Of a DNA stretch of 64,000 nt, positions 35,101-49,510 are shown piece by piece. The stretch comes from Penelope pileata (taxonomy: Eukaryota > Chordata > Aves > Galliformes > Cracidae). Position numbers and translations under genes: made by a program. Positions within the stretch are counted from its first letter, which is position 1, and every line of letters starts with the position of its first letter. The stretch lies in NCBI GenBank assembly GCA_013396635.1, contig WBMW01000604.1, positions 1 through 64,000 of the forward strand, read 5' to 3'. The notes below the pieces were generated by a model. It did not search any database, was not told the DNA's origin, and was given only the letters and a program-made list of their open reading frames with translations.

Positions 35101-38100
35101 TGCACACGCAGCCGCCTCTGAGAGGTGACTCTGGAGATCAGTTTGGGGGTGACTTGGGTAACCCCTGCCCCAGTCATCTGCTGAAGAGAAATGGCAGCAG
35201 TACATTTGCATTCCTTCTTCAAGTGCTTCAGTTCTGAGCTTTGCAATTCAATTTAAACCAAAAAACAGGTTTATTTGCACACCAGACTGGGAAGCGCGGT
35301 GACTGAAGGGGTAGCACATTTCCTTTTCTTCCTTGTGTTGTAGAGCAGGAAAGGCAAGTGGGCTTCAGCAGTCTATCACAGCAGTGGCACGGATATCTCG
35401 GGATGGTGATTCCTTAAGGGAGCATGGTATGAAACAGAAGGACTTGCATCTTAGATCTCAGTGTGTGTTAGCTCCACTGACTGTTGCATGGGGGCAATGC
35501 TTACCTGTCTTTCTAGGATGCCACAGATTCAGGGAGCATGCTGCCTGATGTGCAGGAATGAGGACAGAGAACTGGGCTTGGCTAGGCTGATGCTCAGAAG
35601 CATTAATGGTTCTTGGATGAGTCAGTGCAGTGTTGGTTCAGTCCTGCAGACTGATAAAGGAACTGGCATCGCTCTAGCTGAAACAACGGGAATCTAAATC
35701 CAGATTCATTTCTGATGGCCAACACTTTTCTGCACCGAAGTCATCAGGTTTGTGAGAGATTTTCTAAGCAGTGGGGAAATTCTTAAAAGATCTGGTGATG
35801 GAAAGAACTGTTTCATTTTGAATTAGAAGTTGAATGAGTTTAGTAAACTGAGTCTGATGTTGTATGTACCCAAGATCTTTGAGGTACTTTGTTTGTAAGC
35901 GTGTTGTTCTACCATCACTGGAGTGAAAGAAAGTTGTTATCCTGTGGATTTCAATCCTTTTTGCCCCTTACTATCTCTTCCCTTCCTTCCCCCTCTGCAA
36001 TAGCCCCAGCATTCTCACACAACACCTAAATTCTGTTTTTTCCAGGGCTGTGTGGGCATTGATTACCCCACAGGTTGCTGCCAAAAATTCATAGAGGAGC
36101 TGAGTTCTGCTTGCCTTTCCTTTGGAGAAGAGTCGTTTGGGTTTGTTTGTACTGTGCAGATACTAATTGTCGTGAACGTAGATTTTTGGGGGAGAAACAG
36201 TGCAAAAGTAGTAAGTGAACAATGCGATTCCATAATCTTCATCTCTATAGGAAATCAAATTAAAAAATACAACACTTGGTAAGTGGTAGTACTGAACCCA
36301 GTATGTAATTCTCTTCTAATTTGTTTTTCTGAGACTGTGGATACTGAGTTTTGTTAACAGAACGAAGAAGGCACAATAATTATATGCCTAAAATATACCA
36401 TTTTAACTATACCCAGTGAACCAGTTGGGTCAATGTAATTTTTATTCCTTATCTGCGCTGTAATGCAGATAAATGAACGTTTAATATGAACTGAGATTGC
36501 CTAAGAGGCAAGTTTCCTTTTTGCCTATTATCTTTTTTTTTTAATTTATCTGGCAGTCTTTCTGAAACTGCATGCTTTTCTGCAGTACAGTGGAAATGGG
36601 TGCTATTGCCTGCACCCGAGACTTGTGTTATGTAGAGACTCAGCTCTCTCATCGATACCCTTTCTGTGGTCTGTACTTAGGTACACAGCCACTGTGTGTT
36701 GCTGGCCAGTGCCTCAGCAGAGCACGTGTGTGGTCATTAGGTTGCAAAGCTGCACTGTGAGTGGAATGCTGGTTAGTTCATAAGGAGGATTTTTTTCATG
36801 TTTTATTTGGTGAACTTGAAAGTATGCATCAAACTTCTTAGGTTACATTATTAACAAATTCCTTTAAGTAGCTCATATGTTGGAATAGCCACTGAACTGA
36901 AACAGCAAATTGCATTGATTTTAGGGATTTCATCCTGTGGTTTTGTATAAATGATGGAGGCTGAACAAAAACCCAGCATACTTCATGCACTGTTCTTTCT
37001 TGATACTTTTGTTAATATAACTTTAAAAGGTTGTGGCTGTAAGCATCATTCTACCTATACACTTGTGCTTTCGAGGAATTATGTTAGTGTGCTACTATAA
37101 TGTCCTTTACATTGTATTTACTTTAGTTTGAGTTAACATACCACCTATAAGATATCTTCTAACCTGTCACTGATTTGGACATAGGGTTTTTTTGTATACT
37201 TCTGTACAACGAACAGAGGTTTCAGAATTTGCTTCCTGAGATTGATGGGCAATAGGTGTGTGTATATTTGGTGTCTTTGTTCCCCCAGTCTTTTCCTATA
37301 GTGCCCTTTGTGGTTGTGTTTTGTCCTTTTTTGCCATTACACTTCATTTCTGTACAGATGGCTTGTCGATGCAGTTGTACCTTCTTCCTTGAGGAAAGGT
37401 ACCGAAAGTGGCACTTCTGCAGCTAACAAAACTTGTCTGAACTAGGGGTTTCAAACACATGGGTGCTGGGGGAACCAGGTGTCTGCGCTGATCCTGGGAG
37501 CTGGGCACCCACAGTGTGCGTACGTCTGAAATCCTGTATCACAGTGCAAAAGGCTGAGGGAATTCATGAAGGTGCCATGACATCAATAAATAATTATGAG
37601 GACGGGTAGAAGACAAGATGACAGTTACAATGATATCTTATGTTTTGACTGCTATTTTGGCCACATTTCTTCATTTCTTCTTCTTCTTTTTTTAATAAGG
37701 TTTTTGGTGCTGTTGGGTTTCTAGAAGTGAGGAACAATATGGTGTGGTTAATCAGTGCCTTTACAACTGGTTTCTGCCAGTGGGTCTGAACAGTGATGTT
37801 GAAATGTGTGGGGTCTTTTTTTAATTTTTTTTTGTCAGAGAAGGAAGCATGGGTAAGGGAGAAATAAAGTGAACTCAGGAAGAAGTGAATGAGAAGTGAG
37901 TGTGTTTCAGGGGGGAAATAAGACTAACATAGGAAATGGAACCCTTGAACACAGTCTGAAAAGGAGAGAGAAAGGGAAGAGGTAGGGATTTGTCACTGTG
38001 CAGAATCGACAGTGGGCAGAGGAGGTGGCTGAGATATTGTATTTTTGGGTGGCTGAGAAATGTTGTATCTGATTTTTTGGAGGATTTGGAGTCTCTAGAA

Positions 38101-38589
38101 CTTTGTAAGATTTCTGAAAAAAATTTTGATTCATTATTAGTGAAATTTTCTGAAATTTTGTTTTGCATCTGCTAGGCCTTTATTTCCTGTGACTGCAAAC
38201 AATGCAGAATTACGGGCACTTGGCTTTATAACTAAAACTTAGTTCTGAGTCTGACATCATTTTTGAGCAAGTGTCCTAACTGGTGTTTTTACACCACTGG
38301 AGCAATGGGAAAATAACAACAACAAAAAGAAGCCTTAACATGAATCCAGCGCTGCTAAGGGGCTGTTAGTGGCCCTCAGCATCAATGGGGATCCTGCTCA
38401 GAAGCAGCAGTGCAGCCCTTTCAGCACTCACTGTTGCCCTGGGTGTATGGAGTTGTGTTGGGTGAGCTGCTAGTTCCAGGTGACAGGAGAGGTACCCCAC
38501 GGTGGGCATCCGCAGCGAGGTTACATCGTGCCCACAGACATGGGGGAATGAACTTTTCTACATTTGACGAGACAAAAATAGTAATAGTA

Positions 38590-38619
38590 TTTGTATGTGT
38601 ATGTGTGTATATATATATC
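38590..38619. repeat. TG/TA microsatellite
   Basis: TTGTATGTGTATGTGTGTAT followed by alternating AT. Short and simple. Confidence 0.8.
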
Positions 38620-41600
38620 AGCTTCATCTGGGTGTGGTAGAAATAGGTCAGTACAATAGGAGAAATCAAACTGCTGGTAGGAATTAAAAGTTACTTCCTT
38701 TGGGGTAATTTCAGGTTGAAGGGAGCGTGAGAGAAACGTTCATAGATCCCTGAATTTATTTTCAGAGACTCATGAGAAGCCAGCCCTACAGAAGATTTGA
38801 GAAATAACAACTGTTAGCTGCCTATAACAATGTTATTTCCTATAAAAAGAACATGGGGGAAAGATTTTAGAAAACTTTCATTACATTGTTATCAAATGAA
38901 TAAAGATATGACCACAGCGGCGTCGGAAAGAGGATGTGTCCGACTGTGTTGATGAAGGTGGCCTTAGGAGCTGATTGACTGCTGCTCAGGAAAAAGTGAC
39001 TGCAGACTTTGAGATTTCTTTTCTGTACAGATTGCCCTTTCTCTAAAGAGCAGCTGAGTGCATAAATTGTGTCGCTTCTAGCAGCTTCTCTCCCCAGTGG
39101 GTACCACTCAGAGCTGATGGGCTGCAAAATGGTAGCAAAGCAGTTTTCCTCTTTGCCCGTTGTCCTTTTTATCTGTCCCGTTCTGATTGTGTGGCAATTG
39201 TGGCTTTTATGAGCAGGTATGGATCTTGCTAACGGCACCTGCAAGTGTCAGTCCCCCGGGGTTTTATAAAAAGGGCAGTTCCTTGGTTTTTAATTGGTGA
39301 TTCGAGGGGGCTGTAGTCAGTTTTCCCCATATTGCCCAAATCTAAGAAACATCTGAAACAATGAACGGTGAGTTTAGGTTTCATTTTTGTTGCTATCCTG
39401 CTTTATAAAGGAGGAAAATCTCAAACTTACAATGCAGAATTAATCTACTCTGAGATGCATAGCGTTTATTCTATGTTTTACCTTAATTTTAATTTGAATA
39501 AAAGTTACACGACAACCCTCAGGTGTTTTTAAAATGTGCATTGTTAGGTGGGTGACATCACATGGAATCCATGCACAAGATAGGAAACGTGGCTTTGTAT
39601 CCATGTTCAGCACGCTGTGCATGGGTTCTTTATTGTGTACAGCGCTTCCAGCTTGGAGCTGCGTAAAACAAAGAGTTAAAAACATAGATTTGTATAACAC
39701 TGCATTTTGAAGTGAGCTGTGCAAACCTGCGAGTAAGTTCAGGAAAGGATTTTCTCTTTTTACTAACTGTATTTTTCAGGAAATCTGGCACCGAAGGCAG
39801 CACTGCAGTGTAAACCTATCTGTTTGCTCTTCAGGAGCCAGTTAGGAGAGCTCTGGAGCCAGGCACTAGGAGTTATGTAAGAAGGACATGTGGTTCCTGT
39901 CTCCAGGTGCTGACGGCCCTGCCTCCGTGGCGTGCGGAGAAGGATGGGCTTTTTGGCAAGACTGTGTTGTGTGCTGAGTAAATCAATCAATTGCTTTCTC
40001 CTTGAAATAGTAAAAAAGGGCAGGAATTGGAATTTATATTCCACTGTAAGCTGCTACAAAGCAGGTGTCCTTCTCAGTCGGGCTGCTTTCTCGTATTTAC
40101 TGGAGGGCAAAGGCTGGTAGCAGTGCTGTAATTTTTCCCGTCTCGCTGTTACTTTTGACTGTGATACTTTCTGTAATGCTTCTTTGAAGTCGCTGCTCTT
40201 CTGCCTGCCTTACTGCTGCTCTGGCATGCGTGAATGTCTCCTCACGGAAACTTGGCTGGAGACAAAAGTGGAAATAATGGCTTTAAAATAGCACGGGGAA
40301 AAGTGAAGGGAAAAATGCAAACAGTGAAATAATTAGAAAAACTGTACGCTGCTCTGGGCGTCATCCGTCTCTATTTGTGGAATTATTCGGGGGGAAAAAG
40401 GGAAAAGCAGTGAAACACTGGAATAGTTGATCTTTTGTCAACATTGGTGGGTGCAGAGCTGGTGTTGTATTACACAGAGATAGCCTGCCATGCCCTGCTT
40501 GGCTCTGTGGCTAATGGACAGTGACGAGGAGGAGCATCGGAGAATTATGGTCAATAAAATGAAGGATAATTGGGCATCCTGCATTTCTGGTGCAGGAAGA
40601 GGATTAGCAGGAACTACCTTGTTTACTTTTGTTACATTTCATCTCTTGCTTCTGTTTTTAGTATTTCTCATGGAGTGGATTTAGAGCAAGTTTTAATGGA
40701 ATTTTGTAATCTTAGACAAGGTATTTTTGAAAAATTCTCATTATTTGCTGAGTCTCCATTAATAAATCAGAATTTTGAGAGCAGGTTTTTTTTGGTCACA
40801 TTACATGGTTGCTGGTTTAATTTATTAGGAGAGCAGTTCATGTTGAAGTGTTTAATTTGTGGCCCAAGCTGAAGGCCATGCCATGGCGGGCATCGTCATG
40901 CGTGCTGCGTCACCGAGGTTCTGTAACGCCCTGATTTAATTTGGCACCCGCTGGATGAGAACAGCCCAGTACTGTCTTTGTATAGGATGAATAGCTGTTT
41001 GAGAGCTGATGAAGTCCAGGAAAGACAACAGCGCTGGAGAATGAAGCTTCAGTTCATCCATTAGCAGCGATGTACGCTGTCCATATGGGTGCTGTTGTGA
41101 CAGCGAGTCCCAGGGTTGGGCTGGAGGACGGGTGGAGGGAGGAACAGTGCTTGGTGATAGTCTGTCTTTCTACTTGCATTAGTTCTTAAAAAGCAATACA
41201 AACACATATATGTATGAAACTTGGCTAAAAGATGCTGCTTCATTTGAGAGAGGCCAAGAAAGAACTGTTAGAGTGACAAACTGTTGGGCATAAGATAAAC
41301 TACGTTATTCCAAGCATTTCATCACTTGAGTGAAGAAGCTGCCCCACCTTTTCCACTTGTGAAGGCTTAGTTTTCAGATGAGCTGATCAGACAATTAAAA
41401 ATAACTTGTACTGTGTAATTGATGTGTCCTGAAACTCACTACCTCTTTCCACTCCTGTTTAAATTCACCATTTTACTGTTAATGCTAACCCCTTCTACAG
41501 TATTTCTTTCTTGTTGCAGTTTTTATTCTTGCAGTGTTTGAGACCTGAGTATGTCCACTGCATGTCATCTCCCTGCATCTCCCATCTGATGGTCCCAGAG

Positions 41601-44439
41601 TGCAGACAAGTAGGAAGTTAAGATACCACCACTGAATCTGGGTTTGCATTTATGACAGTGCCTTATTCAATTAATCTTGCAACAACAAAGTGCCTTAAAA
41701 TGGCTGCAGATGTATTTCTGCCTACTCAAAGACATCTTCTCACTGATAGCACATTATAGAGGAGCTGTAGTGTTGTTAAGGGTTGGATCCTTGCCAGTAG
41801 ATGGAAGCATTTTTTAGCATCTCTTCATGCTTTGAGCTTTCTGCATTTTTTTACATAGTATCAGAATTTCTTCTTTTTCCATGTCTTCTCATCTATCATG
41901 AGCTATTCCAATTTGTGTTAGTTCAGATTACTTCCATTTGGTATTGTAAACATTTTTTACATTCCTTTTTGTTGGAGATGTTTCTAATCTTGTATTTTTT
42001 AGAGCTCTCTTCTTCTATTCCTCATCCTCTCTTTATTCTGGGCACGTCCCTGCTTGTCAAATTTCTCTTCAATTTCTGTTTTGCTTTTGTAGTAATTGGC
42101 AGACACCCTCTTGGAGCTCCTGAGGGAAATCATACATGTAAGGTTATAACCAAAGCAGCACCTGAGTGATATCACTGTGGGGCAGGAGACAGAAAGTTCA
42201 GCCAACCATCAGCAGAAGAGATAAGAAACTGTGGAATGCTCAAAGCCAGCAAGCTGGAACAGCAGAGACACAGGGCCTCCTTCCTTTGTGGTCTTATGTT
42301 TCAGTACGTACACAGCTTTTAGGTGGAAATATATGATTCTTTTTAAGGGTGATGGAGCCATTTTTTAGCAGTGTATATGAGAAGCTTAATAATCACTAGG
42401 TTTTGCACTGTTGTAAATATTCTTGGCTTTCCTTTGTGGTTATTCTTTTTGTTCTTGATTCTGTGTTAATATAATATATTCTGTTCTTTTTCTTATTGGA
42501 AAAAGAACTTGACTTTGTTGTAAACTTGCTGTTCAATTTTTTCATGAAACCCAAATGTTAAATTTACTTTTTACTTTTTAAATCGCTTTGTGTATAAATA
42601 GATAATATCCATATCTGTAAGTACGCTTTGATCTTTGTAAGGAGAAAGGGCTGCTGAACTGTTGAATTGTAAACAAAAAGCTCTAGGACCTCCAGGTAAT
42701 TCCTCTTCAAAGCTTTCTTCAGAGACTGGCTGAATCTGTGTTCCTCTGTGTTACAGACAAAAAATTATTACATGGGAAGAATGGAACAAGGAAAGTGAAT
42801 CAGAATAAAAACAGTGAATAGTAAAACTGTACTGTTGCCTTGAATGCAGCCTGCCTAGTAGGCTTGTTGGCTTCCAGCACTGTTCACAGCACAGCACATT
42901 TTAGCTGTAGGTTGCTAGATCTGATCCATTTCTGACTGGTGAAGACTGAAGTTTGTGGGGTTTGTATGACTGACTGCTTAGTGTGAAATGTGTTTGATGT
43001 TCCTGATCCAGCTGACAGGCCTTGTCATAAATTGCAAACAGAGTTGTCATTAATTGATTCATCTTTGCAAAGGGGTCATGGAAACTGAATTATTTTCATC
43101 TATCTACAGACCAGGAGGGTGCATGGTGATGATACCTTGCTCAGCTGCCATATGTACTTCACATCTCATCGTGCTGAAGCCTCTCAGTAGAATGAATTTT
43201 TCCCACACCTTCATTTTTGCATGCATATGAAGCCCATCTGCAGAACCTTCTAATAATTGCTACTATTTCCCAAATATCCAAAACTCAGCTTAGCTCATAG
43301 AAGTTGAAATACACGTGGCATGAGAAGTTTTTATTTTGCATAAAGGAGCAATTCTGTTGGCATGCAAAGCTGTGTAATTTTATTCTGAGTTTGGAAACAG
43401 CACTACTAAGAGTGCTACTGTTCAGTTCATGAGTTTCCTGTAATTATTATTGAAGATTATTTCTGAAAAAAATAATAAACAACCCTGGGAAATGTGCAGT
43501 ATAACACTGAAGGTTGTTTGCACGCATGGAAAACTGTTTGGGTTTTTTTTTTTTTGTTTTTACTTTTTCATCTCTGTTCGTTTTGTTGGAGTTCTAAGAT
43601 TTTTTTCCCTGCTGCTTCATCAGAGCATTAATAGATATTTCAACTGCCTAACAGGTCAAATACCAGCACCTTAACTTATTTCAGTCCTTATTCTTGTTTG
43701 GTTGTTTGTCGTAACTTGCCCTTTTTTCTTTGCTCGTGGTTATGTTGGCTTCTTGAGCTATGCTGACCTCCAGGATGCGCTCTGTGAAAATGAGCCCCTG
43801 ACCTAGAGAAATGCTGTAGTTAGGAGAACAAGGCTCTTCTTCTGAACACTTTCCTGCCTGGGTCTTCCCTGCTGTTGAAGGTTAATGCCATGGTGTTGTT
43901 TGAGAGAACAAGCTCTTTGGAAATGAAGGGAGCCTAGGATTGTAGGAGGAATAATTTGTAGACAAAAACAGTTGTTTAGCTACAACAGAATCAGTGGGAA
44001 GCTGATAAATGCCGTTTACAGAATTCAGAGGGTCATGAATTTTTGTGGAGTATCAAAACTACTAGCTTTTTATTTTTGGAAGATCCACTGTAGCATAGTG
44101 TAATGAACTTCAGAGGCTGGTTTTATAAATTAAGCGTTGCAGTCAAGGTCACCAGGGATCCAAACACGGTTGGAGTTGCTTTATCACTGTGGGTTTACAA
44201 CTACATGAAGAATAATTGTCAATAGGTAGCAACGTGCTTTTTATTAGCAGCCCTTTTCATCAGAATATTGGAGTACAATAGTGATATAGTGCATAGATCC
44301 CTGAATTAAAAGCTGCAAATGTAATCTTGATCATATAAAGGCTTGCAGCATTTGCTGTGTCTGTGTTAGCAGCATTGAAAAAACCTGGTTTGTGGCAGAA
44401 TTACCAGTTATAAAATGCATGTTTATATTTTCTTTTTAG

Positions 44440-44544
44440 GATCGAGTAGAACACACTGATTCAGCAGAACTGGCTGGTTGTGCTGCAGTCATCATGAGTA
44501 GGCACAGGGTCATTCGTTTCTTAACATACGTATAAGAGAAAAAG
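44440..44544 (+). other. ZFYVE9: Probable ZFYVE9 non-coding exon (5' UTR) with a short uORF
   Basis: This 105-base segment is bounded by a strong acceptor (TATTTTCTTTTTAG) and a strong donor (AAAAAG|GTAAGA). It lies between the CpG island and the first coding exon on the right strand. It contains an ATG at 44494 that opens a 13-codon frame closed by TAA at 44533-44535, so it cannot extend the protein. The call rests on splice-site strength alone. Confidence 0.45.
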
Positions 44545-47179
44545 GTAAGAGGCAAATTCTCTTCAGCATGTAATGATTTAGGGATACTTGTGTGAAATGC
44601 TTATGTTCTTATATATGTGTGTGGATGTATATTTATATGCACACCCATACACGTGTACATTTCCTTGTACACAAGATGGTGGAGTATTTTTAGCGTTTTG
44701 TAATTTTGTTCTTTATTGAGAGTAATTGTCTTGTTATAGAGCAGAGATGTGTCTTGTTTTCTTTGGGAGTGGGAAGTGGGCAAAGTCTTTCTTCCTCAGT
44801 CTGTGCTGTAGGCAGATCTCATCACTTAAAAATACAGCTAATGCTGAGCTCTCTGAAAAAAGCTGCTCAGTACAATAGAGCTTGACTTTGTCCTCCCAGA
44901 GGCAAGTAATACAAAAGTCACTAAAGGGAGCTGCAAAAATATGTGGATGCTTTTTCCGGAAGTTGAAGATAGTCCTCAGGAGCATTAGAATTAACAAATT
45001 TATTTGTCCAGTTTATGATAGTCAATACTGTGTTGTCGTGTTATGAGAAGATGGTATTTTCTGCAGTCAAACTCAGGGTGAAAGAGCAATGTTTATTTTC
45101 AGTCTGGTCATGCCCTTGTGGCTTTCCTCTTAGGAATCTTTCATATACAGTTTTGTTGAGGGCTGCTATAAACTACTTGAGTGTTTTGTTTAGTAAGAGT
45201 TTACTGAGATACGTATGTTTACAGTTTTGTATTGACACAGAGTAGTCTGCACACAAGACAGTGTGATAGAAAGTCCTGAGATCTTATTCTGGCTCTTTAA
45301 TACTGCTTGATTTGTAGTCTATTTCTATGGTGTTAACAGTTGCACGCTGGTATTATTTCTTTTTGGTGCAATTTTTATTGTAGAGTGTTAGTGTGATCAT
45401 GTGCCAGTCATGTACTGTTAGGGTGGAGAAACAGAAAAGCTGTCAGTTCCAGCGGTGAAGAATCCTTGAGGGTTACATAAGAGGTCCAGCACAGAAAGAA
45501 GATCATGAGTTATGTAAATCCTCATTGTAGAGACCAAACGAGTCTTGCCACTTTGCAGGTATAACACAAAGCCTAGCTGTTTGTACACATCCTTTCCCAA
45601 GAAGAAGCTGGCACGTAGGACATCTGAGCTATCTTGAGAGGCAGCCTCCAAGGTTAAGCATGATCAGAACACCAACTGATATTAAGTAAGATTTTTCTGT
45701 CCTTTTGCTCTGTTTCACTTCCTCTGCAATAACCAGTTAAAGTTTGCTTTATGTCTAGATGCTCTGATGACTCTTCTTCGTATTGCTCATCCCAATATAT
45801 ACCAATTTAGAAGGTTTCTCATTTTTGGTGGCATACAGTTGAAATCACCATTGAAATTTCTTCCTAATCTGTTCATGTCTGCATCCTCACCATTCCAGAG
45901 ATGGAGTTGTGTGTTTGCTCCTCAGCTTCTCTCTGTGCCATGGCTTGAAATAGTTGAGTAGTAGTTAAAAGTTTCTCCACTATGAATGATCCTTTAAAAA
46001 TGTCATTTCAGCCTTTGCACTAGGAGGAAGTTTGGGACTAGAACAATGCCCAAACTGTTAACTTTTATAGTGGTGTCTATGAGTTACAATCTGAGCAGTT
46101 ACAATGGGTTACTATTTGGCAGAGAGGTCTAAAGGAATATGTTTGGTTTTATTTATGTTGAATAGTCAATAAAAACATTTAAATACTAAACCATGGGGAC
46201 AACAGCTACCAGATTATTGTAGTGTGCTGTGTTAGAGCATTTTTTGTTATCTCTTCTAATGTGGAGTTGCTGGCTATTCAGAGTTGAAGTATTGTGTCTC
46301 AAACTGGTAAACATATGAGATGTTGACACTATCTTCGTCAAGAAGCATCATGGCTATCTGTGAGGAACGTGAGTACTTGTCCTCCTTTTCTGTCAGGAAA
46401 AGGGCAGTACTTTTGTGGGTTGGGAATGTTTTTTTCACTTGGACAAAACTTGAGGAAAAGTGTGGGGAATGCTGAGAGTGTTCTTCTATATAAGAATAGT
46501 AACGTTCAGTGTTAGACCTGAAGATTCACTGCTGACCTTTTCAGAGAAATACCTACTTGCATAGACAATGAGATCTATCTCATTTAGAGTGGCTGTCAGC
46601 TTAGTGACTGTGAGCTTAAAAATAAAAGATTCTCTGTATATCCTGGTATATCATACGTAAGATAGCGAAAATGATAGAAAAAGTCTTTTCCCTCTTCAGT
46701 TTGCTTTATGAGCATCATCAGTCTGGATTTTGGCTCGTTGCATGTTTGTGCACTAGCATTTCAGCTTCAGGATTCATACAGTTACATACAGTGTTTACAT
46801 GTAGTTCTCATAACTTAGAGTTTTTAAAAGTATAGAAAAAATCCTTCTGCAATATTGGACCAAAATTAAACTCACAAGATGTTTAAATATTAGATAGTAC
46901 ATATTTTAATAAAATAATTGTTTCACAGAGTTGTTATAAAGTATTAACCACATTGGGATTGTAAGGGAGTGGGGACAAAATTCTAAGTCTTGTTTATATG
47001 CCCTTGTTATTGTTAGACACGTGGTTTCCTGAGTCTGAATACTTGTATTTTTTTCATGTTATAAAATCACGATATCAGATTTAAAAGCCTGATCTTGACT
47101 AAATCAAAATGATAACATTAATTGTGAGCTTCTAACATTGCTGTCTTTGGTTAGGTATAACTTGATCAGAATTCACCTC

Positions 47180-47550
47180 CTACAAAGACAGGCCGAGGGA
47201 GCTGGGCTTGTTTCGCTTGGAAAAGAGAAGGTTCTGGGGAGACCTCATTGTGGCCTCCCTGTACTTGAAGGGAGCTTATAAACAGGATGGAGACCAACAT
47301 TTTACATGGTCTGATTATGGCAAGGGGGAATGGTTTTGAAATAAAAGAGGAGGAGGGTGGTGAGGCACTGGCACAGGTTGCCCAAAGTAGTTGTGGATGC
47401 CCCATCTCTGGAGGTGATGAGGGCCAGGCTGGATGGGGCCCTGGGCAGCCTGATCCAGTGGATGGTAACCTTGCCCATGGCAGGAGGTTTGGAACAAGAT
47501 GATCTTTAACATCCATTCCAACTGAAGCCATTCTACAGTTCTGTGATTCA
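47180..47550 (+). mobile_element. CR1 LINE 3'-end fragment
   Basis: This shows the ordered CR1 3' features: GGCCGAGGGAGCTGGGCTTG, a GGGGAGACCTCATTGTGG patch, CACAGGTTGCCCAAAGTAG, GCCCTGGGCAGCCTGATCCA, CCTTGCCCATGGCAGGAGG, and the GATCTTTAAC..CATTCCAACTG region ending near TTCTGTGATTC. It is 5'-truncated and non-coding. Confidence 0.9.
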
Positions 47551-49379
47551 GTAATCTTACTGATTTGTACGACAAGCAAAACCCACTAAATTTAGGAAAT
47601 GTTGGGACAGATACAGTTTATATTATACTTGCTCTAGTGTACATAGATTTGAGTTAGTTCTAAATTTTATCAGGCTTTCAGTCAAGTTTCAAAGTTGTAT
47701 GAATGGTCAGATCTGAATTTTTCTAAAGATCTGTAAGGTACACAAAGTCAAATTGCAGTGGTCTATAGAATTGCTTTAAAGCACGTTTTTAGCAACTGTA
47801 TAGTCAGCACAGCATTCCCTCCCCATCAACTTACTTGTCACTAATCATTATCTTCCCTAAAATAAACAAAGCAAAACAAAAAGATCACTGCTTGTAGCCT
47901 ATTTTTTGGGGCCGCCCATACTGTGGTTTCTGTTTCTGTCCAAGTGAATGCCTTGCCTGGATGTCCTCTATGACAATGGAAGTGCGTGGAAATCTTGAGC
48001 ATGGTGCTTTCAGATAGTGTCACAGTTTAACTCTGTCAAACAGAAAAATTTTGTATCTTAACTTACCAGTCTTACTGTGCTTCCGCTGACAAATATTCTT
48101 TGCATCACTGACCTTGGTAGTGGGGCTTTGCTAGACTGGGGTGTTGTCATTATAATGTACATGAAATACAATATGAGCGGATGTGAAATTATATGGTGTT
48201 TTGTATAAAAGGGTCGTACTGTAGTGCGTTACATTAGGTTGATGATTAGAACTCTGAATGGAGAAAAAAATCAAGCAAAACATTCATTGATTCTAAGATT
48301 CTAATTAACTTTTCAGTACTTGATATTTACAGAACTGGTCAAGATGCTCCCCATCAAGGTTTTGCAAGGATAGAAGGGAAAAGTGAAAGAGAACCTCCAA
48401 ACTCTTGTGGTTTGAAGTTCAAATGAATTTAAGATTTGCATGTCTGAGGAGAAGTATCTGCTTTTTAAAGTTATTTTGGTTTAATTGTGTAATAAATAAA
48501 ATTGTTTTATTTAAAGTGCTGTAGAAGATTTCTCCTACAGTGGCTGGGTGGTCAGGTTGGATAGCTCAAGGGATCGAAGAGTACACTCACAGCTAGAGAT
48601 CAGAACCTGGTTTTATCTTCTTCTAGAAAGCAAGTGTTGAGAGAATGTAAAATTTAAAGTTGTAGTAATTGAAATAAAACTTGATGTTTTCCTCAAATTA
48701 CAATTCTATAGGGATAATGTTAAAATAATGTCTAGTTTTAAGTTGGGAAGTCCTTCTGACTTGTTTCTTGTCTGTATCTCTAGTGTAAAGGAGCAGGTTT
48801 GTAGTTGACTGGAGTCTAGCTGTCAGGTCTAACACTGTTTCTTACTGTAAAACAAGGTTCTCACCCTTTCCTCCTCCATTTCTATATTTCACGGCATCGA
48901 AAGCCAGCTCTGAAGAGAATGTCTTGGATGATGTTCAGAGAACAGATCAAATTGAGGCCTCTCTATGGTATATAGGTTATGACACACATTTCTCAGTGAA
49001 AATGTCTTCACTAGTAGTGTTTTCAAGAAATGAATCATGGTGTCTTGTCGCTAAAAACCTTCAGTAGCAAGAAGACCATCTTCTTAAACGAAGGGTGAAA
49101 ATGTTATTTGTTGTGTAGAGATTCAGAAGGTTACTTAATGGCTTAGGTTTTTTTTTTTTTTTTTTGTTATTAGTATTTCTCTCTCACTGTATCCTTTCTA
49201 ACCAGAGAGTGTTACCTTTTGATGAAACTGCTTACTTCTGTGCTCTTTGCTAGATTTCTGGTGTCTACTTATCATGGAAACAAGGATTATTAAGGCAGGC
49301 ATTTTAAGAGCTAGTGTAATTCAAGGAACACCTATTTACTCCTTTAACAACTTTACAACTAGGAATCTTTGAAGCATCT

Positions 49380-49510
49380 CTGGGAAATGAGGAGTGAAAC
49401 AGAATACTGCTAGCCTAGGAAACATCACAAAAACACAGAGTTTAGGCTGCTTGTTCAAAGCCACATGTGCTCATCAGTGGTGGTATGAAACCAAAAGCTG
49501 GATCTTCAGA
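49380..49510 (+). repeat. Possible MIR-like SINE remnant
   Basis: A GGGAAATGAGGAGTGAAACAG patch followed by CACAGAGTTTAGGCTGCTTG, TCAAAGCCACATG and a GGTATGAAACC..CTGGATCT patch resembles a diverged MIR. Weak, by eye only. Confidence 0.3.

Larger units (their letters stand above)
29160..44439 (+). other. ZFYVE9: ZFYVE9 5' intron (inferred)
   Basis: About 15 kb of mostly unique AT-rich DNA with a (TTTC)n tract (32064-32108), a TG/TA microsatellite (38590-38619), and a TATA-like promoter candidate with a downstream splice donor (39265-39373). No coding exon was recognised. Its intron status depends on exon 1 being at about 29159. Confidence 0.55.

Noticed and set aside
41794..41805. CCAGTAGATGGA as a second CTCF site
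   Set aside because: The final core position is A instead of C, so it is weaker than the match at 24867. Not called.
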